Positions 21,561-31,264 are shown, numbered from the stretch's first letter. The stretch is 43,045 nt of DNA from Selaginella moellendorffii (GCF_000143415.4 NW_003314310.1:144959-188003); one strand, 5' to 3'. Notes: a model not told the origin generated them from the sequence alone. Numbers and translations are program-made.

Positions 21561-22803
21561 ACCTGGTAAACGCTACAAAGTGATGCACCCAATCTAGCAA
21601 GTTGAATCATCCCCATATACCCTATACAAAACTCACAACAAAAATAAATGGCCGTGAACATCACAAACACTAAAAATAAATCTCCAAAAGGTATCTCCAA
21701 AAAAAACAAGTGTTGTGCTTTTCTACTAAGAACTCCTGCTATGATGGTAGATGGAATCATCTGGAAAGTGGCTTGATGTCAGCATAAGAAGCCAAGCCGT
21801 CCTCCTCATGCAAAAGATTTGCAAAAACTGAGTGCAAGATGGGAGAAAAACTCTCAAGAACAATGATCACGCTCAAACAAGGATGAAAGTTAGTGAAAAA
21901 TGGCAAAATTTCATGGGATTAAACACCAGACAATATGATTCAACTTGGGAATGATAGATCACAAAAAGATCTATAATCCTAATGCAAGAGATTGTGAGAA
22001 AGACAAAAACTTGGTGTATTAGAGAAGCATGCAACTTTGTTTGTCATACAGCATTAGAGAAAATGACTCTGATCTAGCATAAAACTCCATGCAAATATTG
22101 AAGTCATGACTCAAAAGAAAGAGTAGAGTAAGCTGCACATAATGCAACAAACGGCAGTGAAAATGAACTTCAAACGCTCAAGAAATTGGTGCTAAAATAT
22201 TGCCATGGCATGAAAAAGAAAACAACTAAAGTGTGATTGGCAAAAAACAATAGAAATGCACAAATGGAAAGAGTTCTCACCATGCAAAACTTCCACACCA
22301 AATCATGTTCGCACGCTGAAAGAAAAATGCATGTATGTTGTGGCTCCTAGTGAATTGGCTTCTAAGAAACCACTCACCAGATAGCTCTTAGCAAGATCTA
22401 GGAGCCCATCAAACAAATTGGTACAATCTCTCCCCAAGATTCGAGCTTAGAGTGAAAGAAGATGCACATAGGAAGAGGGATCAAAACCAAAAGAAAAAAT
22501 GGCAAGAACTCCTTCACCCTTCCACCAAATCACCAACGCTTATACTTGTTAGAAAGAGGAGATCGAGATCTACATACTCAAAGAAAGAGCACCTCAAATG
22601 GATCAAAGAAAAGGAATAAAATTCAACTGGAATCTCATGTTGCCCACTATAGCTTTGAAAATATGAAATCTCACTCCCACACTTAGAAATCTTTCCATGG
22701 GGGTAATTCCTACTGTGCCTAGCCTATCCCTCTCCAGGATCACCACTTTAAATCCTTTGGATCCTCTCTGTCAATCAAGAAATGCTCCAAAAAGCAAGAA
22801 GGC
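21561..22803 (-). other. Probable 5' untranslated region of element B
   Basis: Between the gag-like remnant and the right B LTR; no domain in any frame. A-rich on the plus strand. Confidence 0.4.
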
Positions 22804-22823
22804 AAGTCATGCCAAATTCACCA
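22804..22823 (-). promoter_or_regulatory. Candidate primer binding site of element B (not Met type)
   Basis: The minus strand reads TGGTGAATTTGGCATGACTT directly after the LTR end. It begins TGG as a PBS must. The start TGGTGAA.TT is shared with the candidate PBS of element D at 8609. The primer tRNA cannot be named by eye. Confidence 0.45.
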
Positions 22824-23114
22824 TGTTGAGGTGTGGCACCTTAATCCTCCTCCTCTCTGTGGCTTTGCTCATGTCCTAAACTCTCTCTCTCTCCATGCTC
22901 TAGCTCAGGACATAAAGTGTAGAACTCTTGATATTTTGCCCTCGTGGGGCTTTTATACAACCATTTAAAATGTTCCAAGAATTGGAATATTTTCTCTCTC
23001 TCTCTCAAGATGACAATTGCAACCAGGGTGTAAGAGTCAGCTAGGGAGTAGGAGTCAAAAGATTCGGAGTAAGAGTAGGAGTAGGAGTGGGAGTATATGG
23101 CTACAGTTGCTACA
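22824..23114 (-). mobile_element. LTR of element B (right, 5' LTR on the minus strand)
   Basis: Matches 9365-9653 across ~290 bp with terminal TGTTGAGGTGTGGCA (left) and TTGCTACA (right). It carries a shorter CT run and a longer GGAGTAGGAGT-type repeat. The TATAAAA-like motif and the candidate PBS both place transcription leftward. Confidence 0.7.
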
Positions 23115-23225
23115 GGAGTAGGTGCAGGAGCAAGAGCAAGATCAAGAGCAAGAGCAGGATTAGAAGCAAGAGCAAGAGCAAGAGTTGCTGGAGTAAGTGG
23201 TGGAGTAGGAGTGAGAGCAAGGGGT
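23033..23225. repeat. Purine-rich minisatellite of GGAGTA and AGCAAG units
   Basis: Irregular tandem steps of GGAGTAGGAGT, then AGCAAGAGCAAGA, spanning the right end of the B LTR and the adjoining DNA. The related run in the left LTR (9588-9640) is shorter. Confidence 0.7.
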
Positions 23226-23607
23226 TACTAATTACCAATTACCACAAGTTTTCAATGGTTACTTTAACCTTGAGAGTTAGTGGCTATATATGTTTTAAAG
23301 TGTGTTCTAGGATGTTGAAAGAGTTACACTAAAACACATTTATTAACTGGCCTATATCTCCTTCCATTTTCAAGCTTGTTTATCTTTGTCATGGGCATTT
23401 TGGGAAACTTTGAGCAACTTATGGACAAAGTAAAAGGTTCTAGGCCATTTATTTTGGCTAAGGATTCTTCTTTCTATGCTTTGAAGAAGTCTACTGTCTT
23501 ATTGCTCTTGTTGATCTTAGGGCATTTGTAGTGTTTAGGGTATTTGATGTTAGTACAGACTAGATGTGTGGCAAATTAGTGCCTTTTTACCATACCTCAA
23601 GGCCCTA
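23226..23607. other. Unassigned non-coding stretch, probably element D leader
   Basis: T-rich with no protein signal. It lies between the right B LTR and the TRIM array. Texture resembles 8607-9364. Confidence 0.35.
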
Positions 23608-24293
23608 GAGCAAACTGGACCAGCCAGATGTCAATCAACATGTGGTGTCATTCCCTTAGCCAACCAACAGAGTCAGACTCGAGACCGCTCTGATACCAAA
23701 TGTAAGCTCCTGAGTTTAGACTTCCCGGGAGGTCACTCAGCCCAGTACTATTCAAACCCAAGGACGTTTAACCCCGAATATCCCAAGACCCTTAACCGAT
23801 TGGAAAAGGGGGTGCACTCTTATTCATGGGCCCTTTCCCTCTATATTTGAACCCCATGGACCGTCTCTCGAGTCGTTCCCTTTGGTTGCTTACAATCCAC
23901 CACGCTTCCCTGCAAGTTCACACCCTAGTGAACGGAAGCTAAGAGCCGCAGCTCTCCCGAGAGCCCCGCTCTCTTGACACCCTACCACTCGGGTCGAGCC
24001 CAGTGGGAGCAAATTGGACCAGCCAGATGTCAATCAACATGTGGTGTCATTCCCCTAGCCAACCAACAGAGTCGAACTCGAGACCGCTCCGATACCAAAT
24101 GTAAGCTCCTGAGTTTAGACTTCCTGGGAGGTCACTCAGCCCAGTATTATTCAAACCCAAGGACACTTAACCCCGAATATCCCAAGACCCTTAACTGATT
24201 GGAAAAGGGGGTGCACTCTTATTCATGGGCCCTTTCCCTCTATATTTGAACCCCATGGACCGTCTCTCGAGTCGTTCTCTTTGGTTGCTTACA
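23608..24293 (-). mobile_element. Tandem 5S-LTR TRIM array (Cassandra-like), inverted part
   Basis: In minus sense the order is LTR (24293-24100), internal domain (24099-23895), LTR (23894-23701), then the first ~93 bp of a second internal domain (23700-23608). LTRs are 194 bp with inverted ends TGTAAGC and GCTTACA. Each is followed by a Met-type PBS: TGGTATCAGAGC left of 23701 is perfect, TGGTATCGGAGC left of 24100 has one change. The internal domain is only 205 bp and non-coding. The last ~80 bases of each LTR resemble the 3' two thirds of 5S rRNA: GGTTAAGTGTCCTTGGG and GAGTGACCTCCCAGGAAGTC. These features define a Cassandra-type terminal-repeat retrotransposon in miniature. The second internal domain stops at GCAAACTGG, exactly where the copy at 25719 begins. 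Confidence 0.88.
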
Positions 24294-25718
24294 GTATAAC
24301 ATATCTCGGATTGAAAAGGTGATGGGAGTGTCAACTAGTTGCTGAAGAATTGGCTCTGGAACATGAATAGCTGCTGGTGAGATCACAGGAGGAGAAGAGA
24401 ATAGTGACTTGAAGGAGAGCTTACAAGCCACCCTCTATGTCACTAGATTTGGTGCCGATAGAGATTCACTCTCAACCGATTCTGAGGGATCCACGACAGG
24501 CTGAGCAGCTGCCTTCTTCTTCACTTGGGCTTGAGTGGTTGCAATTTGCTACTACTATTTATAGAGTTTCTCGGCTACCAAAATCATGTTGACCAATGAG
24601 ACTGGTGCCTTGCCTTTGCTTGACAAAGGGGCTGCCTCAATTGCTTGTTGCTCCAATTGCTCCTAGTATATTTCTGGACCACGAGATGGTGTGGAGTTGT
24701 CAGCAAAGGGACATTGCTAGACATGTTGAGAAGGTGGAAGCTGAAGCTCTAGGTGAAGGTTGAAGTAGTGTTGTATGTTGTGTGTGTTCATCTCGCAGTG
24801 AGTGCAGCAACGGGACTTGAATTGGCATTCCCAAGCTGGAGCAACCTCCTTCCTGGACTCTACAAGCTTCTAGAGCAGCTATCATGGTGTGACTGTTGTT
24901 GAAAAATTATCTCCTTCAATTGCCGTAGCTCATTGAAGAACTTCTCGATAGCCAAAGTTGTATGCTCAACAACAATGGGCTTTGGTGTTGATGGGCAGAC
25001 AACTACACAAGACAACTCTAATGAGGTGATGGCTTGGTTGAAATTGACTCTGGCAATCCCCAAGTTGACAAGCAGCTCTCTTTCCAACTTTGTGGGAAAC
25101 AAAAATGCCTCGCAACAAGACCCAAATGTCTTCTTAAGAAGTTTCCGCTGCAAGTTCCCTCATAGACCTATTGTGAATGCTATTATCCCATACTGCTCAT
25201 CTTGGACCACCCTAAGATCCCAACATTGCTTCTAGTATGCTCAAAAATAGGTGATGTAGTCAGGAACAAACTCATGAGCACCCTATCGAAACAAAAAGAG
25301 GTTGATAAGTAATTAATTTGTGGGTTTTTCTTCAATAAAACGTTCTCTAAAAGAAGCAAGTAGTGTCTGGAAGTCCATTTGGTCCTTTGGGAGAAGAGAA
25401 TCTACCCAAGTTGCAACTTTGCCTTCAAGAGACTACAAGAAGTTGCGGCATATACAATCATCGTCGAAAATCATGTTTGTGGTGTAGTAGTAATCAAAGC
25501 GACTAATATGTGATGCTAGAAAGATTTTTCTAACACCTGAAGGGTCAGCAGACCATTCCCTTCTATAAAACATAGAGCTAGGGTTGAGCTAAAGGTGGCT
25601 GTGCCATAGTTTGTAGATCTAAGTCATTGAAATTTACTAAGGATGAAGAAGACTCAACACAAGAAGGTGTCATGTTGTACTTAAGTTGCCTCTAGATGTT
25701 AGAAAGTTTACTCCATAC
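24294..25718 (-). pseudogene. Inverted gag remnant between two TRIM pieces
   Basis: On the minus strand from about 25510 leftward: FDYYYTTNMIFDDDCICRNF, LEGKVATWVDSLLP, DFQTLLASFRERFIEE, GAHEFVPDYITYF, then QRKLLKKTFGSCCEAF and TKLERELLVNLG (24860-25153). The W..SL....DF..L...F...F pattern is a plant Ty3 gag. Stops break it and no zinc knuckle is visible. It faces opposite to the PR-RT-INT that begins at 26056. A 2.1-kb inversion would put it back in the right orientation, directly upstream of that protease. Confidence 0.65.
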
Positions 25719-26026
25719 CTCCCACTGGGCTCGACCCGAGGGGTAGGGTGTCAAGAGAGCGGGGCTCTCGGGAGAGCTGCGGCTCTTAGCTTCCGTTCAC
25801 GAGGGCATGAACTTGCAGGGAAACGTGGTGAATTGTAAGCAACCAAAGGGAACGACTCAAGAGACGGTCCATGGGGTTCAAATATAAAAGGAAAGGGCCC
25901 ATGAATAAGAGTTCACCCCCTTTTCCAATCGGTTAAGGGTCTTGGGATATTCGGGGTTAAGCATCTTTGGGTTTGAATAATACTAGGCTGGGTGCCTCCC
26001 AGGAAGTCCAAACTCAGGAGCTTACA
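25719..26026 (+). mobile_element. 3' part of a 5S-LTR TRIM (second half of internal domain plus LTR)
   Basis: Starts CTCCCACTGGGCTCGACCC in the middle of the internal domain and runs to the LTR at 25834-26026 (193 bp, TGTAAGC to GCTTACA). The 5S-like end is well kept: A-box-like GTTAAGCATCTT at 25956-25967, C-box-like region 25985-26009 (GGGTGCCTCCCAGGAAGTCC). Neither 5' LTR nor PBS is present on this side. The first five bases after the LTR, TATGC (26027-26031), nearly equal TATAC read inward from the other TRIM end at 24298-24294. Confidence 0.85.
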
Positions 26027-26055
26027 TATGCCTTGTCCCTGGATTCAGCTAGTGT

Positions 26056-26560
26056 TTGGAGGAGTTTGCATGGTTTGGAACACCACAAAGCACCCTCTAT
26101 AGGACTCCTCAAGATGTGCACATTGTTAACATGACAAGATATGGTGGAAATCCTAGTCCATTCTTCATCCCGGTGCAGATTAGTACTTCTTCTTACAAGA
26201 TGGATGCTTTGGTTGACTCCGGTTCTGCAAGCAATATTATCTCTCTTGAAGTTGCCTTCTCAGCATAGCTACAAATCAGTAATAGCTCCTCCATTGTGCT
26301 CAAAACCTTTGCCAATCACATTGTTCCTCCAACGGGCATTTGCTGTGGTGTCAAGGTCTTGGTGCAGAGTGTTATTTCTGAGGTAGATTTCCTCATGATT
26401 GACTACTAGTGTCTTTGAATGTGCTATTTGAAGGACTTTATCATCCTCAGCCACTCATGCCAAGTTGCAGCCCATTGCACTATTGACAGTGCAAAAGACA
26501 GGATGGAAATTAGCAATGAAATCCATAGTGCCACCTTTCTCAACAACCATGGCAGAGCTC
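26056..26560 (+). pseudogene. Element D protease
   Basis: The frame reads MTRYGGNPSPFFIPVQIS, then KMDALVDSGSASNIISLE (near 26195-26255), the D-S-G catalytic motif of retroelement aspartic proteases. After a stop at 26268 the match continues in pieces (VPPTGICCGVKVLVQSVISE, VDFLMIDY) in shifted frames. In life it would cut the polyprotein inside the particle. Gag would normally precede it and is found inverted at 24294-25718. Confidence 0.75.
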
Positions 26561-27419
26561 TTTCTTAGCACACCCAGAAGGTTCAGGCTAAGATGGTCTC
26601 CACACCACACTTTCCTCCTAAGCTCATAGAGATTTTCCCTGAGTTGGCAGTGGAGTCACCCATATATGCGATAGATGCTTTCTCATGCAATGTGATCGAC
26701 ATTGTTGGAGGTGAGTCCAACATCTCTAAACATCTCTCCTCTCTTTATTTGAGAGTAAGGATGAGCCTCTAGCCATGCCCTTTTTATTTGATGGTGGGGC
26801 TTATAGAGTGCTGGCTTCCACATCCAACTTTTTGGAGTGTTTCCCAATTGAGGAAGGGCTTCTTGATTCATTTCTTGCAGGACCAACTCTCTCTCATGGA
26901 GTTTGATGATACAGCCACTCTAGACTAGGTCCATATTTCACAGAATATAGATGAATTCAGTTTTCTTCAACCACTATTTAAGGTGTCACACAGCTGGCAT
27001 CTTCCCACTAAAATCATTGTAGCTGGTGACTCTAAGCATATTTTGTCATGCCATTTTTTGGAGACAAAGGGTATTCATTCAGACAAACAGCTGACAGAAA
27101 TAATTAAGCCAATTGGACATGCTGCATGCAAGCTATATCTCAGTGACTTCAGAATTTCCTACTGTGGAGCCCCTAGTACAGATCCAAGTGTATTGCATTG
27201 AAGATTCAACCCCAGACTTGGACTCAACTTCAATGGAGGATCTTCCCTCACTAGTAGAACACTTGGCTTTAGTCCTTGCATTGGAGATTGTGTGCTTAGA
27301 GCATCAGAAGCAAGAGAGAGCAAGAGACAAAGGCCTTGGATCCAACAACAATGTTCTTGCCCCACTTTCCAGAGATAGACTTGGTGGATGTGGAGTCTCT
27401 AGCATCTTTATTCAAGGAA
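26561..27419 (+). pseudogene. Element D linker between protease and RNase H-like domain
   Basis: Short frames such as SPIYAIDAFSCNVIDIVGG (26660-26715) and WHLPTKIIVAGDSKHILS with LETKGIHSDKQLTEIIKP (26990-27110) are in the element's sense strand but match no domain I can name. Stops and shifts are frequent. Confidence 0.45.
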
Positions 27420-27830
27420 GAGGACACTCCTATAGTTACAGCTTATTTTGATAGCACTTTCTACCCCAAAATCCAAGTTGCAAGCATTAGAATTTGGATG
27501 ATTGATTTTGTTGAGAACAAAGTAGCCGACCTCTCTATCACTTTATCAGCAATATCAACTAATGAAGTGGAGTACTTGGTAGAGCTATCAGTGCCATGAA
27601 TTTTGCCACAGATCTCAAGTTTAAGCAAGCCACTTTCATTAGAGATGTGCAACTCATCATACGCCAATTTACTGGAGAATACCAGATCCACAAAGACAAC
27701 CTAAAAGAGCTATGGCAACTTGCGGTCAACCTAAAGGATGAGTTATCTCAGGTGACTTTTCAAAGTTTCCCTTATGAAGAAATTTTTTGGGTAGATAGGT
27801 TATCACATCAAGCAATCATCACAATACAAG
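27420..27830 (+). pseudogene. RNase H-like domain located before reverse transcriptase (element D)
   Basis: Two overlapping frames give FDSTFYPKIQVASIRIWMID, LSAISTNEVEYLVEL, then FIRDVQLIIRQFTGEYQIH, KDNLKELWQLAVNL, and YEEIFWVDRLSHQAI. These line up with the four acidic positions of the RNase H fold: D in FDST, E in NEVEYL, D in RDVQ (usually GDSQ), D in WVDRL (usually ADRLA). One frameshift sits at 27596. The second frame (27596-28051) continues without a stop into the RT start CFKDVFAWD, so the order RNase H-like then RT is real in this copy. A separate, poorer RNase H lies after RT. Confidence 0.65.
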
Positions 27831-28009
27831 AGGCAAAAGACACTCCCAGCTCTTTGATTTCCAAGGTCGAAGAGGAATCTGAGATAGATGAGCCCTCTGA
27901 GCCTAACGTTCCTCTAGACTCCAGGGTTCATGCCATTTTCCTAAGTGATGACAAGGACCTGGTCTTTATCGCCACATTGCTTGCTTCAACAAACACAACA
28001 AAGCTTTTG

Positions 28010-28860
28010 AATCTCCTTCACTGTTTCAAGGATGTGTTTGCTTGGGACTAAAGCCAGATTCTAGGAGTCCCCATAGACACAATCATGCACAACATTATGC
28101 TTTTGGAGTCAGTAAAACCAATTTGTCAAAAGAAGTAGCATTTCAACCCAATAGCTCACTTGGAGATGAAGTTGGAGATTGAGCGACTTTTGGCAGCCTG
28201 CTTTATTTACCCTTTGGAGAACTCAGAGTGGGTGGCCAACCTTGTCCCTACACAAGGAAAATGGAAAACTCCACCTTTGCATTGACTTTCAAGACTTGAA
28301 CAAGGCAACTGCAAAAGATCACCTTCCAACTCTATTTATCGATGTGATTGTGGATGAGATGGCCGGATACCAATACTACTTTTTCATGGATGGTTTTTCA
28401 GGCTACAACCAAATCTTCATTCATCTCGATCATCAGGATCTCCTTCTAGACACCTGGGGGCATCTTTGCTTTCAATATCCTACTGTTTGGCTTGTGTAAT
28501 GCCAAAGCTCCTTTTTAGCGCTTTATGACCCACACCTTTCACAACTTGATTGGAGATTCCTTTTGGGTGTATATAAATGATTTGTGCATGACCTTTGACT
28601 CTTTTGATGGCCACCCTTTGCACTTGGAGTAGATCTTCACTCATTGCCAAAAACACAAGTTTTCTTTGAACCTAGCAAAGTGTAAGTTTGGGATGATTGA
28701 AGGCTGGTTGCTAGGCTTTGATGTCTCATAGGATGGGATCAAGCCCTAGATGGCCAAATCTCGGGAGATTTTGGATCAGCGCTTGCCAACCAACTTGAAG
28801 CAGCTTTATGGCTTCCTCGGGCAAATAGGTTTCTTTCACCATTTCCTCCACAACTATACT
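28010..28860 (+). pseudogene. Element D reverse transcriptase
   Basis: Visible motifs in order: CFKDVFAWD, a KPICQKK-like stretch, IERLLAACFIYPLE, SEWVANLVPTQG, LCIDFQDLNKATAKDHLPT, YYFFMDGFSGYNQIFIH, FGLCNAKAPF, FHNLIGDSFWVYINDLCM and FSLNLAKCKFGMIEG. YIND replaces the catalytic YVDD or YIDD box, so one acidic residue is lost. Frames shift at least three times. The FAW and FMDAFSGYNQI wording places it near the Tat/Athila side of plant Ty3 elements. Confidence 0.85.
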
Positions 28861-29430
28861 GTAAGTTCATGGTCTCTGATAACTCTGCTATAACACAATG
28901 GTGAGAGCCAACAACAAACCTTTGATTCACTGAAGCAGTCCCTACACACGGCCCCGGTACTCCAGCCACCAGAATAACAACTTCCTTTTGAGATTTACAT
29001 CATAATTGGAACAGAGGCTTTTGGAGCCAACATTTAGAGCCTGGCAAGCCACCTCATGCAACTTGCTATGCCTCACATTCTTTCAAAGAGACTAAGAAGA
29101 AGTATGTGGATGCAGAAAAAGAAGCAGTAGCTATTGTTTACACCTTCTTTTATAGTGATTGGTTCATAGTCCTTGTACTTTATCTTGGATTGTGACCATC
29201 GAAAAGTTCCAGCCAACTTTTTACATGCGGCAGAAGCGTATGATGGATCTAAGTGAGTTCTTAGTTGCTGAAGCTACCTCCTTTGTGGTCCCAGTAGTGT
29301 TATAGGACATTGCAATGTACCTAGATTCAGGCAAGTTCCTAGCTGATTCCTCATCAGTGCAACAAAAGGCATTAGAGATCCGAGCATGGGGGTTTTGCCT
29401 TCTCAACAGATAACTTTACAGGAGGACTTC
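28861..29430 (+). pseudogene. Element D RNase H and connection, heavily decayed
   Basis: After the RT thumb come QAFDSLKQSLHTAPVLQPP (28915-28970), LPFEIYI, a SKRLRRS relic and LYFILDCDH. The spacing fits the RNase H that normally follows RT. No catalytic residue set can be followed because frames break every 50-80 bases. Confidence 0.6.
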
Positions 29431-30230
29431 TCAAAATGTTTTGTTATGGTGTGTGGGTGAACATAAGGTCCCTGAGCTCCTTTGTGCTTTCCACTCTTGT
29501 GTGGGGCATTTCTCGGGACGGGTCACAGCGCACCTCCTCTTGCGCCATGGCTACTTTGGCCTCGGATTCACTAGGATAGTCTGGACTATGCAAAGGCATG
29601 TGAGCAGTGCCAATGGTTCAACCCTCGGAGCTATGTTCCACGTCTTCCTTTCCAGCTTGTCAGTTCTCCGGGTCCCTTTTTCCAGCGGGGACTTGACCTC
29701 ATTGGTTTGATCAACCCATCGAGCTCAAAAGGACAGCAATACATCATCATGCCAATGAATTATTTCACGAAATGGGTTGAGGCCATCCCTCTACAACAAG
29801 CAGATCAACAATCTACAACAAAGTTTGTCTACAAGTACATCATTTGCCAATTCAAAGTTCCTACAATTTTGATTTCTGATCGTGGTAGTGGCTTCCTTGG
29901 ATAGGTGATGCAGCATCTTCTCCAGTAGCTGCAAGTCAAGCACTTGAAGAACAGCTACTATCCTGAGTGCAATGGCTAGGCAGAGTCCAGCAACAAGATA
30001 TTGAAGACAATCATCTTAAAACTTGTGGAGGATCACACAAGGCGTTAGTATATACACTTGGTTACAGCGTTGTGGGCCTTTCGGATGTCAATTAAGACAT
30101 CCATCTTTGCTACCCCATTCTCTCTTGTCTATGGGACAGAGGCTGTGCTTCCAGTGGAGATCTAGATGCCATCACTCTCACTTTCACTTCGATACGCAGT
30201 AGCAATGGAACTTAGTGATGAGGACAAGCT
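29431..30230 (+). pseudogene. Element D integrase
   Basis: In order: a zinc-binding relic (HKVPELLCAFHSCVGHFSG, AKACEQCQ), GPFFQRGLDLIGLINPSSSKG, YFTKWVEAIPLQQADQQST, KYIICQFKVPTILISDRGSG, YYPECNG and AESSNKILKTIILKLVEDH, LWAFRMSIKTSIFATPFSLV, YGTEAVLPVEI. Catalytic D, D and E positions fall in GLDLIG, SDRGSG and AESSNKI. Several stops (mostly TAG) and shifts are present. The longest clean stretch is 29707-29904. Confidence 0.85.
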
Positions 30231-30724
30231 TCATGTGTATGACTTGGGCAATGCATCCCCTCTTCTACCTATCCTTCTTTCTCGATTTTGGCCAATCCTT
30301 GGAGCATACCTAAAGTCATCATGAGGTTGCATTTGCATATTATACTTTCCTAAGCCAAAATCCAGGTACGGGTTAAGTTCTTTGGGTTTTTCTTCTCTTT
30401 CCATACTTTTCTTCACTTTTTCTTTTACATCAAAGTTTAGTTTGACTATAGGGTTTCCTACCGAGTTTTCCTCCCTGTTTTTCAACTTCACATCTACCCC
30501 CTTTTCTTTTTTTTTCCCACTTTATTTTTCAAGGTTTGTACTATTTCACGCAGTTACTAGCACTTGGCATCAGCAGCAGAGGTACACTCTACACTTTTTA
30601 TAGGGTTCTTGTGCCTCTGGAGTCAGTGCGATCCACCGTGGTCGCATGTTAAGGTGTGGCCACTTAGAGAGTGTGAGAGTGAGAGAGAGAATATTCTAAT
30701 TCCTGAAATATTCCCTATCCTCCT
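30231..30724 (+). other. Element D 3' untranslated region
   Basis: Pyrimidine-rich (30380-30540), then a TGTTAAGGTGTGGCC motif at 30649 and a (GA)n AATATTCTAATTCC stretch at ~30681-30705. The latter is the reverse complement of part of the B LTRs (9515-9557, 22980-23005), so B and D share an LTR-region module in the same sense orientation. Confidence 0.5.
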
Positions 30725-30837
30725 TGTATAAAACCCTTGCCCCACAGGGGCAAAAGGGGGCATTTGTGAAGAGCATTGGAGCATTTTTTGTATTTGAGCA
30801 AGCGTTGGGGGAAGTGCCCATCCTTCCCCCAATACCA
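30725..30837 (+). mobile_element. Right end block of element D (probable LTR or LTR fragment)
   Basis: TGTATAAAACCCTTGCCCC, an AAAAGGGGG tract (30752-30760), then TGTGAAGAGCATTGGAGC from 30765 and a CCCCCAATACCA end. It matches 8496-8606 over its length and 1889-1957 in its second half. Whether the LTR starts at 30725 or 30765 is open: the G tract would be the polypurine tract in the second case. Confidence 0.55.
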
Positions 30838-31031
30838 ACTAAGGTGAAAATTCATTTGGTATTTTATGTTAGCTAGTTGAAAGGTGCACTATCTTGGAGT
30901 GAAAGGCCTAATGCCTCCTTGATATATACAGCTGTGGAAGATGGACTAGGAGCTTGAGTAGGTTTCCTTAGAAAGGGCGATCACCGATACAACTCATTCT
31001 TGAGATAAGGACTTTGTTGGGGGGGAAGAAT
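30838..31031 (+). other. 3' end of family-A internal region with polypurine tract
   Basis: Non-coding, ending in GGGGGGGAAGAA at about 31019-31030 directly before a family-A LTR. That places the element's 3' end here, in the same orientation as the 5' LTR at 5924. Confidence 0.6.
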
Positions 31032-31264
31032 TGTTATGTGCCATCTTTGACCACATGGTCAACATCGGTCAAAGGGAATCTCTCAAAGCTATATTAAGGC
31101 ATGTTAGGGTAAGGAACTTAACTTTACCTAGGGCTCATAATGGAGCAATGGCATAGTGGAGCTTTTGAGGTAGCTCGGGGGTGGTTGGGTGGTGAGGAAT
31201 CAAAAGGAGGCGTAGCATAGTCTAGGGAGAATAGGTATTTGTCTTTTAGTGTTGGATCTTAACA
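31032..31264 (+). mobile_element. 3' LTR of a family-A element
   Basis: Begins TGTTATGTGCCATC and ends GGATCTTAACA (233 bp). It aligns with 5924-6152 along its length (CTTTGACCACATGGTCAACATC, GGTGGTTGGGTG.TGAGGAA, GCATAGTCTAGGG). It is preceded by a G-rich polypurine tract and is not followed by a PBS, so it is a 3' LTR. Confidence 0.8.

Noticed and set aside
9356-23121. GGAGTAG on both sides of element B as target duplication
   Set aside because: The two copies are at different distances from the LTR ends, and GGAGTAG is part of the repeat inside the LTR itself.
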